Shown piece by piece: positions 13,059-22,732 of a stretch of DNA of 64,000 nt. Position 1 is the stretch's first letter, and each line of letters opens with the position of its first letter. The stretch is from Cephalopachus bancanus (Eukaryota; Chordata; Mammalia; Primates; Tarsiidae), in NCBI GenBank assembly GCA_027257055.1, contig JAPVLO010000138.1:7192001-7256000 (forward strand), given 5' to 3'. The notes beneath the pieces were generated by a model. The model searched no databases. It was not told where the DNA came from and saw only the letters and a list, made by a program, of their open reading frames with translations. The translations under genes and the position numbers were made by a program.

Positions 13059-13457
13059 GTCTTGAGAGCATGCTGATTGGGTGGTGGCAGCACCAATCAG
13101 AGAGACATCATGGTGTGGGAATTTAATGTACCAATCAGGAGAGGGTTGGAAAGGGACAATCAAGAAGCAGGTAAAAGGGGAAGTCCCTGACCTGGAAATG
13201 GGTGTGCTCACTCCAGTCCATGGGCTTTCAGTGGAAGTTGTTTCCTGAGACCCACCCTCATCTGTCTGCCTATTCGGTTTCTTTCTTTCTCCTCTCTCAT
13301 TCTCACTCATATTTTGGAGCTAAATCAAAAAATTGAGCTCCATAGGAAAGTGAAATTATGATTATTAAAGTGTAGGGAGAAGGGAAAGATAGGAAGAGGT
13401 TGGTTAATACATACAAAATTATGCAATGGGGGACCCCCAAAATGGAATTTACTTATT

Positions 13458-13471
13458 AAAAATTGTGTATT
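13458..13471. repeat. Alu target-site duplication (left)
   Basis: AAAAATTGTGTATT occurs here and again at 13768-13781, flanking the Alu. The target is the mariner end. Confidence 0.85.
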
Positions 13472-13767
13472 GCCAGGCTCGGTGGCTCAGCCTGTAATCC
13501 CACGCCTTTGGGAGGCTGAAGTGAGTGGATTGCCTGAGCCCGCGAGTTCGAGACTCGCCTGGGCAGCGAGACCTCATGTCTACAATAAATCAAAAAATCA
13601 GCCGGGCGGGGTAGCACATGCCTGTAATTCCGGCTACTCGGAAGACTGAAGCTGAAGGATCGCCAGAGCACGGCAGGTCGAGGTTGCGGTGGCCGCGAGC
13701 GGCCACTGTACTCCAGTCTGGGCTACAGAGTGAGACTCCAACACACACACACAAAAAACAAAACAAA
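13472..13767 (+). mobile_element. Alu SINE, young lineage type
   Basis: Starts GCCAGGCTCGGTGGCTCAG and has the CAATAAATCAAAAAATCAGC linker and the GACTCCAAC 3' end. CpG content is still high in the right arm (GGTTGCGGTGGCCGCGAGCG), so it is fairly young. A perfect 14-bp target duplication flanks it. Confidence 0.95.
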
Positions 13768-14526
13768 AAAAATTGTGTATTTATTGTTGTATGTTTAAAC
13801 TCCAGTCACCTTCAAAGTATTCATTGCTTAATGCAATACACCTATTGGGATGCTTTTTCCACTTTTCAAAGGTTTTTGAATTCAACAATTTTCATACCTG
13901 TTGGTGTTTCTGTTATTTTTGGTTTCACCTCTTCCACGTTAGCTAAAAATTTTCCTTTGAGGACTTTTTTTATCCAAGGAAACAAACAAAAAAGTTGCTC
14001 AGGGCAAGATCTGGTAAATAGTGAGGGTGGATCACAGGGGTCATGCAGTTTGGGGCTAAATTAAAAGATACTGTCATTGAAAACGAAAACAAAAAACAAC
14101 TGCTGAACACTCAGTACAGTGTGGACAGGGACACTCATGAATCACCCATCATGAATAGGCAAATGTGTTTGAAGAATCTCAAAAAAAAAAAAAAAAAAAA
14201 AAATCACTGAATTCGAATGCAGTCCCTCACTATAACACTAGTTGGTACACTGATGCTGACGGCTTCCTAGAACATCTACCCAGTGGGAGAAGTTTGTACT
14301 ACCAGGGATCTGGCCTCCAAAAGATAATTCTCTTTTTTTTTTTTTTTTCCTTGAGTTCCCCCTTATAAGCAGATAGGAAGACATAAATTCTATTGTTCTA
14401 TAGCACTATAAAATAAATGTAATTTAAAACAATTTATTGTGAATATTTAAAAGCTAGAAGAGTAGATGTTGATGTTGAATATTCCCAATGCAAAGATATG
14501 ATACATGTTTGAAGAGATAGATATTT

Positions 14527-14732
14527 AAATACCCTGATTTAGTCACTACACACTGTATACATGTATCAAATGATCACTCTATATTTCATAAATATGTCCA
14601 ATTATTACAAGTCAACTGAAAACAAAATAAATACCCTGATTTAGTCATTACACACTGTATACATGTATCAAATTATCACTCTATATTTAGTAAATAATTC
14701 CAATTATTACAGGTCAACTGAAAACAAAATTT
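14527..14732 (+). repeat. 102-bp tandem duplication in L1 3' UTR
   Basis: The block beginning AAATACCCTGATTTAGTCA is present twice with a 102-bp period (ACCCTG at 14531 and 14633). Both copies end in CAACTGAAAACAAAAT. It lies in the 3' UTR of the old L1 and differs by only a few bases between copies. Confidence 0.9.
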
Positions 14733-14759
14733 AAAAAAATCACAGGCACAATGTCATTC

Positions 14760-15413
14760 TTTGTCATTGTTCACGACCTCTCCTAGCAGAACGGTATTGC
14801 TATTAAACCACCTATTCAGTCTTTATTCGCTATTTTCCAAGACATATGATATGAAGAAAAACTCATTAAAATGAATACTCAAAAATATATTAGGATACAG
14901 AATCAAAACCATCATACCATCAACATCCATAAAGTAAAGCTGTTGGTAGTACAACTGACAAAACCACCTTCAGAGTAAGTTTTTTAATAAGCCTCCCACA
15001 TTTTGATATATCAAGCCGAAGACAGACTGATGGCAGAGATGTTTCTTCTGATATTTTCTGGGTTAGTTCCTTGTTTTGACCTGTAATTAGATAAGTTCTC
15101 CGGAGAACGTTTCTATTTTCATTCACATGGAAGGACAGCTGGCTATATTAACTGAGTCTTTTCTTAAAGTAATCTTTGCCAGGTGAATTCCTATCATATC
15201 AAATATCCATTGTTGTCACTGATTACTCATGCTGGGAGGCAACATTAGTGACATATGACATTTTTAGCTACCATTCTAAGTGGAAAGTCATTCACCCTGA
15301 ATTTCTAAAACTTATGCCTCACTTTTTAGGAAAGGAGGTTTTGCACAAGATGTATTCATTAGAGATATAGCTCTATGAATAGCAGTCCTATTTTATCTTT
15401 TCCTTCTGACAAC
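14760..15413. other. Unassigned
   Basis: No repeat family recognised. Two short open frames of 64-68 codons have no domain and no supporting context. Confidence 0.5.
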
Positions 15414-15414
15414 T

Positions 15415-15700
15415 ATTTTTTTTTTTTGAGGTAGAGTCTCACTCCATCACCCAGGTTGGGGTGCAGTGGCACACTCATAGCCACCCCAGCATCGACCTGC
15501 TGGGCTCCAGTGATTCTTCCGTCTCTGCCTTCCAAGTAACTGGAGCTACAGGCACATGCTATCACATCCAGCTAATTTTTGATTTATTGTAGAGGCAAGA
15601 TCTCGCCAAGTTGCCTGGGGTGGTCTCGAACCCTCAGGCTCAAGCAATCCACTCACCTCCAAAAGGGCTGGGATTACAGTGGGAGCCACTGAGCCCAGCC
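15415..15700 (-). mobile_element. Alu SINE, antisense, old
   Basis: The plus strand reads poly(T), GAGTCTCACTCCATCACCCAGG, the linker complement TTTGATTTATTGTAGAGG, and ends GAGCCCAGCC. Diverged and AluJ-like; no clean target duplication. Confidence 0.9.
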
Positions 15701-15809
15701 AGCTACTCTTACATTAATGTTTTTGTTGGTTTCTGTCCTTTTCTCATCTTTATGTATCCATAACTCAATGCTTTGTTACAGTAAATGAGTAGTTGAAATA
15801 GGGCCCTTA

Positions 15810-16098
15810 GGCCGGGCTCAGTGGCTCTTACTTCATAATCCCAGCATTTTTAAAGGCTGGGGTGAGAGGCTTTCCTGAGTCCACGGGTTCAAGACATGCC
15901 TGGGCAGCATGGTGAGACCTCATCTCTACAATAAATCAAAAAATTAACCAAGCATGCTGGCGCATGCCTGTAGTTCCAGCTACTTGGAAGGCTGAGGCCG
16001 AAGGATCACCTGAGCCCAGGAGGCAGAGGCTGCGGTGGCTGTCAATGTGCCATTGCACTCCAGCCTGGGTGACAGAGTGAGACTCCAACTAAAAAAAT
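15810..16098 (+). mobile_element. Alu SINE, old
   Basis: Starts GGCCGGGCTCAGTGGCTCT, has both arms and the CAATAAATCAAAAAATTA linker, and ends GACTCCAACTAAAAAAATT. Substitutions are frequent. Confidence 0.92.
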
Positions 16099-16244
16099 TA
16101 GAAATGAACAATAAAAAAATACAATATAGCCGTTAAGTAATCTTTGACAGGATCTTAGCTAATTAGGAGATAATTCAGGAGAAATCTCTTGAAGCTTCTG
16201 ATATACAATGATAAAAATGCCAACAAAAATAATAATATGAATAA

Positions 16245-16335
16245 GAATAGCTAACAAATTAAATGCTTACCACATGCAAGATAATAGGTTAGAAAATTTA
16301 AATGTATACTGAATAGGTCTTTCAAATCCTATATT
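16245..16335 (+). repeat. Possible MIR fragment
   Basis: AGCTAACAAATTAAATGCTTACCACATGC resembles the MIR opening with its TACTATGTGCCAGG-type core. A possible continuation (GGTTAAGTAACTTGG) appears at about 16668. Weak because MIRs are very old. Confidence 0.45.
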
Positions 16336-16339
16336 TTCC

Positions 16340-17008
16340 AAATATGCATTCTGATGTTACTCCTGTGGGTTTCCTGTAGATTTGGATTTCATGTTTTAGG
16401 AAGTTTTAGCCACATGTATTTACATTGACATCTTAGCTGGAAACAGACAAAAACGAACATATGTTCTTTATGTATTTTGAAAAATGCCAATAAGACAAAA
16501 AGAAACACAGCAAGTAACAGTATGATGATGATAAATAACGATTAAAAAATGGTGTTTACAGGGAATTAAATATTTTTTCATTTTACAGATAACATCTAGT
16601 ACTTAGATAATCCAGGATCAATCATAGTAGTTATTATTCTAAGGCTAGAATTTTCACTTTTGGTTAAGTAACTTGGTTAGATGATGGCAATAGCAGCTAA
16701 AGCATTAACTCTACCAATCCGTCACTTGAAGGGAGAAATATCACATTATATGACTTAATTAATCCATGCAATAGATATGTATCCAGAAGAATTTATTAGC
16801 AGATATAGTCAAATTAAAGTTGTAGGGATCCATTTTAAAAGCACATCTCTACTTCCTTCACCTAGAGACATTATTGATTATCAATTCCCACCATGTATAG
16901 GAAAGCATACTATGATTCAAAAATAAATGAAAATAAAAGTTTTGGAATAAAACAAAGCATGAAAATGAATTAACAATGCATATTATATAGCTACATACAT
17001 AAGTGTGT
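16340..17008. other. Unassigned
   Basis: AT-rich DNA with no recognised element apart from the possible MIR continuation near 16570-16720. Confidence 0.5.
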
Positions 17009-17252
17009 GTGTGTATGTACATAGCCTTAGGGTTTTTGTATTTTTAAGTAATTAGAGGCACTTGATAACTATTCTCAGGTTATAGATGATTTGCCACATT
17101 TTGTAAGTGAATTGCTTTTTGGTGTAAAAATTCACTTGAGAAAAAAACACTCTATAGACTTTCAGCTTAATGTCAGTAAGTCCAGCAAAGTTCTCCCAAG
17201 GGAACAAAAGTCATTATCATTAGTTTTCTCTGGCCTTGGTATAAAGATTGGC
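17009..17252 (+). repeat. Local duplication, copy A
   Basis: About 240 bp containing TAATTAGAGGCACTTGATAAC and TTCTCCCAAGGGAACAAAAG. The same sequence recurs at 18258-18387 and resumes at 25919-26030, split by a full-length L1. Copy A is therefore an uninterrupted version of the L1 insertion site. Confidence 0.9.
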
Positions 17253-17254
17253 CA

Positions 17255-17765
17255 ATCCTGATTTGAGGCCAGGAAATAATATCTAGAACAACTGGCAGAA
17301 TTCCAGGAAAATCTGATTGCATTGACCAAAGTTAGTAAGGAATTATATTCCCTTTTGATTTATAATCATTGCAAAATTTTAATTATAAAATACGAAGCAT
17401 CTGGTTAAAATATAATTACTAAATTTGTTTGAATCTTAATGAAAATACATGGACAGTGAGAAAATGGGTCTGAAATATTTCATCATGATGATAAATGTCA
17501 TGATGTCAATACATTTTACAATGTATACCTTAGTCTGTTTCATCTATCCAAAGGCCCAGGGTCACTGAGAAAAGGGCATTTATGAAAGCTTTCTCTGTGA
17601 TAGTGCTTACTCTGAAACTTTTATTTTTATGACTCTAAATATTTTTGCCAACTTATAAACTGTTAGCATTCAGTTTCAGTTTGGTAAAATCAACATGAGT
17701 GTATAAGGGATTAGAAGCAAAAGGTTAAACATTTCTCTCACTTTATAATTTGTATGGAGAATCAT
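17255..17765. other. Unassigned
   Basis: No gene or known repeat seen; AT-rich. Confidence 0.5.
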
Positions 17766-17774
17766 TAGTTTTTC

Positions 17775-18010
17775 TTTTTTAAAATTTATTTATTTATTAT
17801 AAAGATGTGAGGTACAATTCAGGGTTAGGTATACAAACATTGATCATGCAGTTACCCTTGTTGGTGAGGTATGCCCCTCCCTCCCCTAGCAGTTTCCCTC
17901 AACTGCCAGTCATACCCTCCCTTCCCCTGACAGTTTTCTGCTATTGCCAATCGCTTTGTTACAGCATTATAATTGTTCAAGCTCACCTTATAAGTGTTTT
18001 TCAACACTTC
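17775..18010 (-). mobile_element. L1 3' tail, antisense
   Basis: A T/A-rich tail is followed by GATGTGAGGTACAATTCAGG and TACAAACATTGATCATGCAG, the same 3' UTR complement as at 12135, 28319 and 44773. Only about 230 bp were inserted (strong 5' truncation). Confidence 0.85.
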
Positions 18011-18180
18011 AGATTTTATTAACAATATTTGAATTGAAATCCCATAGTTATATTTTATAAAGTTCCTTTAACTCAGATAATATAGAATCACATACTTCCT
18101 TTCCTAGGGTAATACAACCCCTACAGGATTATTACATATATGTTACATATGTATTATATATTACACACATATATAAAAAA

Positions 18181-18277
18181 AACCCTAAGACTATATGCAT
18201 ATATATCATACACACATATATATACATGTACACACATATATGTGTGTATGATATATACGCATATAGTCTAAGGGGTT
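18181..18277. repeat. AT-rich near-perfect palindrome
   Basis: The left arm 18181-18220 (AACCCTAAGACTATATGC...) is the reverse complement of 18237-18277 (...GCATATAGTCTAAGGGGTT) with only a few mismatches and a gap. The 16-bp centre contains ACATGT. It sits exactly at the left edge of duplication copy B. Confidence 0.9.
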
Positions 18278-18387
18278 GTTTTTTTGTATTTTTAAGTAAT
18301 TAGAGGCACTTGACAACTATTCTCATGTTATAGATGATTTGCCACATTTGATAATTAAATTGCTTTTTGTTATAAAAACCCACTTTG
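18258..18387 (+). repeat. Local duplication, copy B, left part
   Basis: Matches 17009-17140 (TTTTTAAGTAATTAGAGGCA, TTATAGATGATTTGCCACAT) with scattered differences, up to the L1 insertion point. Confidence 0.9.
18374..18387. repeat. L1 target-site duplication (left)
   Basis: AAAAACCCACTTTG recurs at 25905-25918 immediately after the L1 poly(A). A 14-bp duplication is typical of L1 target-primed reverse transcription. Confidence 0.9.
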
Positions 18388-18992
18388 GGAACTTCCAGCA
18401 TGATGGTGACAGGGCAGCCTGGTCTATGAAATCCTCTGCAAAGGAAAATACAGAGGGTCTCTGGGTCTCTCCCCGGGGGCTGCAGATCCCAACGTCGGCA
18501 GCCTGCTCTTCACACGGAGCTCGGCCGTCACTACTGCTGGGGCATTGCAGCATTCTGGACAACCACTGCAGCCACAGACACAGCAGCCGCCATGCCACCA
18601 CAGCTTCCATGGCAGCCATAGCGCATCGCATTACCCATGCCTGAGGCAATCCGTGACTTTAGTTCTTGAAGCCCCTGCAGGCAAGATCTGCTGGCATCGC
18701 CGCCACCTCTGCTGCCACCATGACGTCCTGCCGGCCATGGGTCTCCTCCCATGTGCCCTGAAGCAGGCTCCCATCTCTGGCCTCTGCCGGACTCCTGTCC
18801 GGCTCCACCCCCTCTGGGGCGAGCAGCTGAGATAGCACCACGTGCTGGCCATTCAAGGTAATAACACTGAAACGGGAGACACAAGCTTGAAAACAGAGGC
18901 CAGATTTCAATGGTGAACTGAGGGTGATCTGAACTGTCCTTCACAGCAGGCCAGGGGCAACTGACCCTAACTGCGAACTAATTTACCAGCTT

Positions 18993-19008
18993 GAAAAGAC
19001 AGCTAGAA
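18993..19008. repeat. Alu target-site duplication (left)
   Basis: GAAAAGACAGCTAGAA is repeated perfectly at 19293-19308. Confidence 0.95.
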
Positions 19009-19292
19009 GCCAGGCTCGGTGCTCAGCCTGTAATCCTGCGCCTTTGGGAGGCTGAGGTGAGTGATTGCCTGAGCCTACAGGTTTGAGACCCACCTGGGCA
19101 GTGAGCCCTCATCTCTACAATAAATCAAAAAATCAGCCAGGCATGGTAGCGCATGCCTATAATTCCAGCTACTTGGAAGGCTGAGGCAGAAGGATCACCG
19201 GAGACCAGCAGGTTGAGGCTGCGGTGGCCAGGAGTGGCCACTGCACTCTAGTCTAGGTGACAGAGTGAGACTCCAACTCAAAAAATAAATAA
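19009..19292 (+). mobile_element. Alu SINE in L1 5' UTR
   Basis: Starts GCCAGGCTCGGTGCTCAGCC and ends GACTCCAACTCAAAAAATAAAT, flanked by a perfect 16-bp target duplication. It is of the lineage-specific type and younger than the host L1. Confidence 0.96.
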
Positions 19293-20144
19293 GAAAAGAC
19301 AGCTAGAAATCAGAACTGAAAGGACATTTGACTTAAATGAAAAGTCTCAGAGTGTGCTCGATTGGCTCTGTTAGTTTAATGAAGTAATCTGTTCCTACTG
19401 TTTTGTTCCTTTTTTTTTCTTTTCCTCTTCCTTTTCTTCTCTTTTCTCTTTCCTGTAAACCATATCTTTGTATAGAGGAACAGCACAACAATAAGGTGGT
19501 TGTTTAGCTTGTATGTTAGCATCATTGTATGTTTATTTTATTTTTTGTATGGGAGTTGGTTAGTCTGTAGCCATGGTCTATTGTTTTTATCTGTTTCAGT
19601 TTAGGTCTCTTTCTCCATTTGTTGGTACACTCGTCTGTTTCCCACCTTACTCCACTCTCTATCCACCCCTTTCTTCCCCCCACTGTCTGCTCCATTCTCT
19701 TCCCTCTGCTAACCACATTTTATTTCAGGGAGTAAACCTACAGCCCCACTGCACGGACAGATTCCAAGGCAGTGGGAAATGGGTTTTGGATTATCCATAT
19801 ACCTGTCGGCAAATACCAGGACCTGCAGATAGATTTTGAATCAGAGGTCCCTCCCTAAATAAATCTCAAAACTGCAAAAAAGACCACCCTAACCCACAGT
19901 GCAACTCCAGAATTGAACAAAGTAAGAAAGCATACATAAAGAATAGGAGATTGAACAAACAGAAGTAAAAGCAATCCCTCTACCCCTGAATAACAGAATT
20001 AAAGAAGACAGTGACTTGGAGGGAAGGAAAAAGTAGGAAGGAGGAAAAAAACACACAAATGAAGAAAAACCAAAAGAAGAATATAGGTCTCACACAGACC
20101 CTGGGAGATCAGACACTGAGAAAACAGATTCTGCAACACAAACA

Positions 20145-20934
20145 ATGAAGAACCCCCAGAATGACTGGTCACATGCAACAAACCCAGACATCAAGACGTT
20201 AATAGAGAGAATTAGAAAAATTGAGGAGAGACAAGAGAAAAATAGGAAGGAGCTGATGTCAGAAATAACAGCAATAAAGAATACTGTGATGGAAATAAAT
20301 AACAAACTAACAAACATGGAAAGCAGAATCAGCCAAGCAGAAGAAAGAATCTCAGAGCTCAAAGACCAAAACATAGAACTAACCCAAACCATCAAAAGCA
20401 TAGAAAAGAAGCTCAAAAAGACACAACAAAACCTTCAAGAGATGAATGATCACTTCAAGAGACTGAACCTAAGAGTAATTGGCCTTCCTGAGGCAGAGAG
20501 AGAAACAGAGGCCACACTGGAACAAACATTTCATGAAATCACTCAAGAAAACTTCCCTCATCTCATCAAGGATGAAAAAATTCAAACACAAGAGATTCAG
20601 AGAACCCCTGCAAAACAACAAATTAGAAGACCAACTCCCAGACATATAATAATTCGCCTAAATAAAGTAGATATAAAAGAAAAAATCCTAAAGGCTGCAA
20701 GAGAAAAAGGTCAGACTACGTACCAGGGAAGACCAATTAGAATAGCAGATTTATCTACAGAAACCCTCCAGGCTAGGTGAGGGGAAATTGAAATCTTTCC
20801 CAGATATCCAATCCCTAAGAAACTATGCTGCCACAAGACCACCTCTACAAGAAACACTTAAGAAAGTATTGAACACAGAAGAAAAGGGAAAAAGAACAAC
20901 AACTTTCTTCACAAGAGTACAGGCAAAAGATTAA
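20145..20934 (+). pseudogene. L1 ORF1 (RNA-binding coiled-coil protein), broken
   Basis: ORF1p coats L1 RNA as a trimer. The frame opens at ATG 20145 and runs 211 codons to a TGA at 20778-20780. Residues about 15-110 are Lys/Glu-rich heptads (coiled coil). The RRM-like part follows, with LNLRVIGLPE and QENFP. The C-terminal domain holds PRHIIIRL and AAREKGQTTYQGRPIRI. After the stop, a diverged or deleted segment is followed by an in-frame tail (TRPPLQETLKKVL) ending at TAA 20932-20934. Compared with the ~338-residue human protein, the N-terminus is shorter and part of the C-terminal domain is missing. Family assignment is certain; function is lost. Confidence 0.93.
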
Positions 20935-21189
20935 AAACACACATTATCCAACTCTAAAACCAAAAGAAAACAACACACAAACAGGAAGAAGAACAACTCT
21001 GTAAGAACATTATGATAGAGATCAACTCTTACATTTCAATAATGAGTTTGAATGTGAACAGACAAATGCACCACTGAAAAGACATAGAATGGCAAAATGG
21101 ATAAAATATCACCAGGCAACAATCTATTGCCTGCAAGAGACCACCCATTTAAAAGGAATTAAAAGACTCAATAAGAGAATGGCAAAATT

Positions 21190-21480
21190 TGGAAAAAACA
21201 CACAACAAAGGCAAGAGAATCTAACTAGAAAAAAGACCTTTAAAAATCAAAAATTAAAAAAGAATTACAGGAAAAAGCCACACATAATGAAAGCAGGTTC
21301 AATCTATTTAACAAAAATATCCTCCTAAACTTTTCACAAACTTAGACAGAACCAACTAATGATAAAAGGGTTTTCCCATAAACAAAAAAACACCATCCAA
21401 ACCCTATAGCCCCGGAGCACTTAAATAAAAACCCCAAAATCCCCCCCAAACCCTAGGGGAAAAAAAAAGGGTCATCAGGC
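21190..21480 (+). other. Scrambled segment of L1 endonuclease region
   Basis: The expected endonuclease coding is replaced by A-rich and C-run sequence (for example AAAATCCCCCCCAAACCC and AGGGGAAAAAAAAAGGG). Matching L1 sequence resumes on both sides. This may be low-quality assembly or heavy local decay. Confidence 0.55.
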
Positions 21481-22726
21481 CAAAAAATCAGCAATAAGAT
21501 CCAAAACCTCAATGTGACTCTTGATCAAATGGACTTAATTGATACCTACAGAACCCTCCATCCAAAGACCACAGAAAATATATTCTACTCATCACTGCAT
21601 GGAATGTACTGTAAGGTTGACCACATACTTGGCCATAAATCAAGCATAAAGGACTGAAATTTAAAAGGACTGAAATTTTACAATGCACCTTCTTGGACCA
21701 CAGTGGAATAAAAAAAATCATTAACATCAACAAGGTCCCCCCAAAACCCACAAAGACATGGACACTAAACAGCATGATGCTAAACAACTCCTGGGTTGTT
21801 AATGAAATCAAAACAGAGATTAAAAGATACCTGGAAACAAATGAAAATGAAGAAACATCTTACCAAAATCTCTGGGACACCATGAAAGCTGTAGTAGGAG
21901 GGGAATATATATCCCTACATACGCACATGAAGAAAATGGAAGATCACATATTAACAGCCTAAGAAGCCACCTAAAAAAGCTAGAAAAGCAAGACCACAAA
22001 AACCCTAATTTCAGCAGAAGAATCCAGATCACCAAAATAAAAGCTCAAATCCAGGACATAGAAGATAAAAAGATAATACAAAAAATCAATGAAACAAAAA
22101 GCTGGTTCTTTGAAAGGACAAACAAGATCGATAGTCCCACAGCTAGAATGACCAAGAAAAAGAGAGAAAAAGCCCAAATAAACACAATCAGAAACACAAA
22201 CGATGAAGTCACATCTGATCCTGCAGAAATACAAAAGATCATTAGACACTACTATGTACACTTGTACGGAAACAAACTTGAAAACCTTTCAGAAATGGAG
22301 GACTTTCTGTCATCACACAACCTGCCTAGATTGAAACAAGAAGAAATTGAGACCCTAAATAGACCAATAACAATCAAGAAAATTGATTATGTAGTAAGAA
22401 AACTATCTACAAAAAAAAAGCTCTGGACCAGTTGGCTTTCTAGAAGAATTCTCAAGACATTAAAGGAGGAGCTGATACCAATCCTACTGAAGGTATTCCA
22501 GGCAATTGAGAAAGATGGAACTCTCCCCAAATCATTTCAAGAAGCTAACTTCACATTGATACCCAAGCCAGGTAATGATCCAACAAAGAAAGAGAACTAC
22601 AGGCCAATATCTTTGATGAGCATAGATGCTAAAATTCTCAACAAGATCCTAGAGAACCAGATTCAACAACACATCTCAAAAATCATCCATCATGACCAAG
22701 TGGGCTTCATCCCTGGTATGCAAGGT

Positions 22727-22732
22727 TGGTTC
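22727..22732. repeat. LTR target-site duplication (left)
   Basis: TGGTTC recurs at 23591-23596. Removing the LTR and one copy restores the L1 reading ATGCAAGGTTGGTTCAACAT. Confidence 0.95.

Larger units (their letters stand above)
12601..13411 (-). mobile_element. Solo LTR, ERV1-like, with 4-bp target duplication
   Basis: An 811-bp element with LTR-type ends (TG...CA on either strand) is bounded by direct repeats TACA at 12597-12600 and 13412-13415. Read on the minus strand it has a TATATAAA box (13051-13058), an AATAAA signal (12972-12977), CCAAT-type motifs upstream, and a long U5 with internal repeats. A 4-bp duplication is typical of class I (gammaretrovirus-like) ERVs, so that class is inferred. 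No internal viral genes are present; recombination between two LTRs probably removed them. Confidence 0.8.
13428..14362 (-). mobile_element. Mariner-type DNA transposon remnant (copy 1)
   Basis: The minus strand carries a broken mariner transposase C-terminus, including a FKNCFEQWKKC-like region clearer in copy 2 at 36415-36997. Ends are imperfect inverted repeats around GGGGGA(A/C)CCCCAAAA. It is split by an Alu at 13472-13767. A poly(A) run near 14179-14203 and a poly(T) run near 14331-14350 disturb it further. It shares the same end points as copy 2, which suggests a non-autonomous, internally deleted family, perhaps MARNA-like. Confidence 0.65.
5180..14735 (+). mobile_element. Old near full-length L1 (L1M/MA grade), interrupted
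   Basis: Three separated blocks read as one L1 in the same order and orientation. 5180-7190 holds the 5' UTR and the ORF1 C-terminal part (a diverged ETLQARREW-like segment near 6965). 7425-12130 holds ORF2. 14363-14735 holds the 3' UTR end. Between them lie two Alus with a (CA)n run, and a block at 12131-14362 made of an antisense L1 tail, an ERV1-like solo LTR and a mariner-type element carrying an Alu. Subtracting the insertions leaves roughly 6.6 kb, close to the usual L1 length. All frames are broken. The subfamily is inferred from memory of L1MA/PB 3' ends. Confidence 0.7.
18388..20144 (+). promoter_or_regulatory. L1 5' UTR / internal promoter region
   Basis: This is GC- and CpG-rich from about 18460 to 18840, in sharp contrast to the AT-rich flanks, as expected for the L1 internal promoter. 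It starts directly after the target duplication, so the 5' end is probably complete. Antisense frames up to 137 codons (18531-18944) are open, but their codon patterns look like by-products of CpG-rich sequence. The distal part becomes T-rich, then A-rich before ORF1. Confidence 0.75.

Noticed and set aside
18323..18944. Cluster of open frames up to 137 codons on both strands
   Set aside because: They lie in the CpG-rich L1 5' UTR, overlap in several phases and have no domain. Explained by low stop-codon density in GC-rich sequence.
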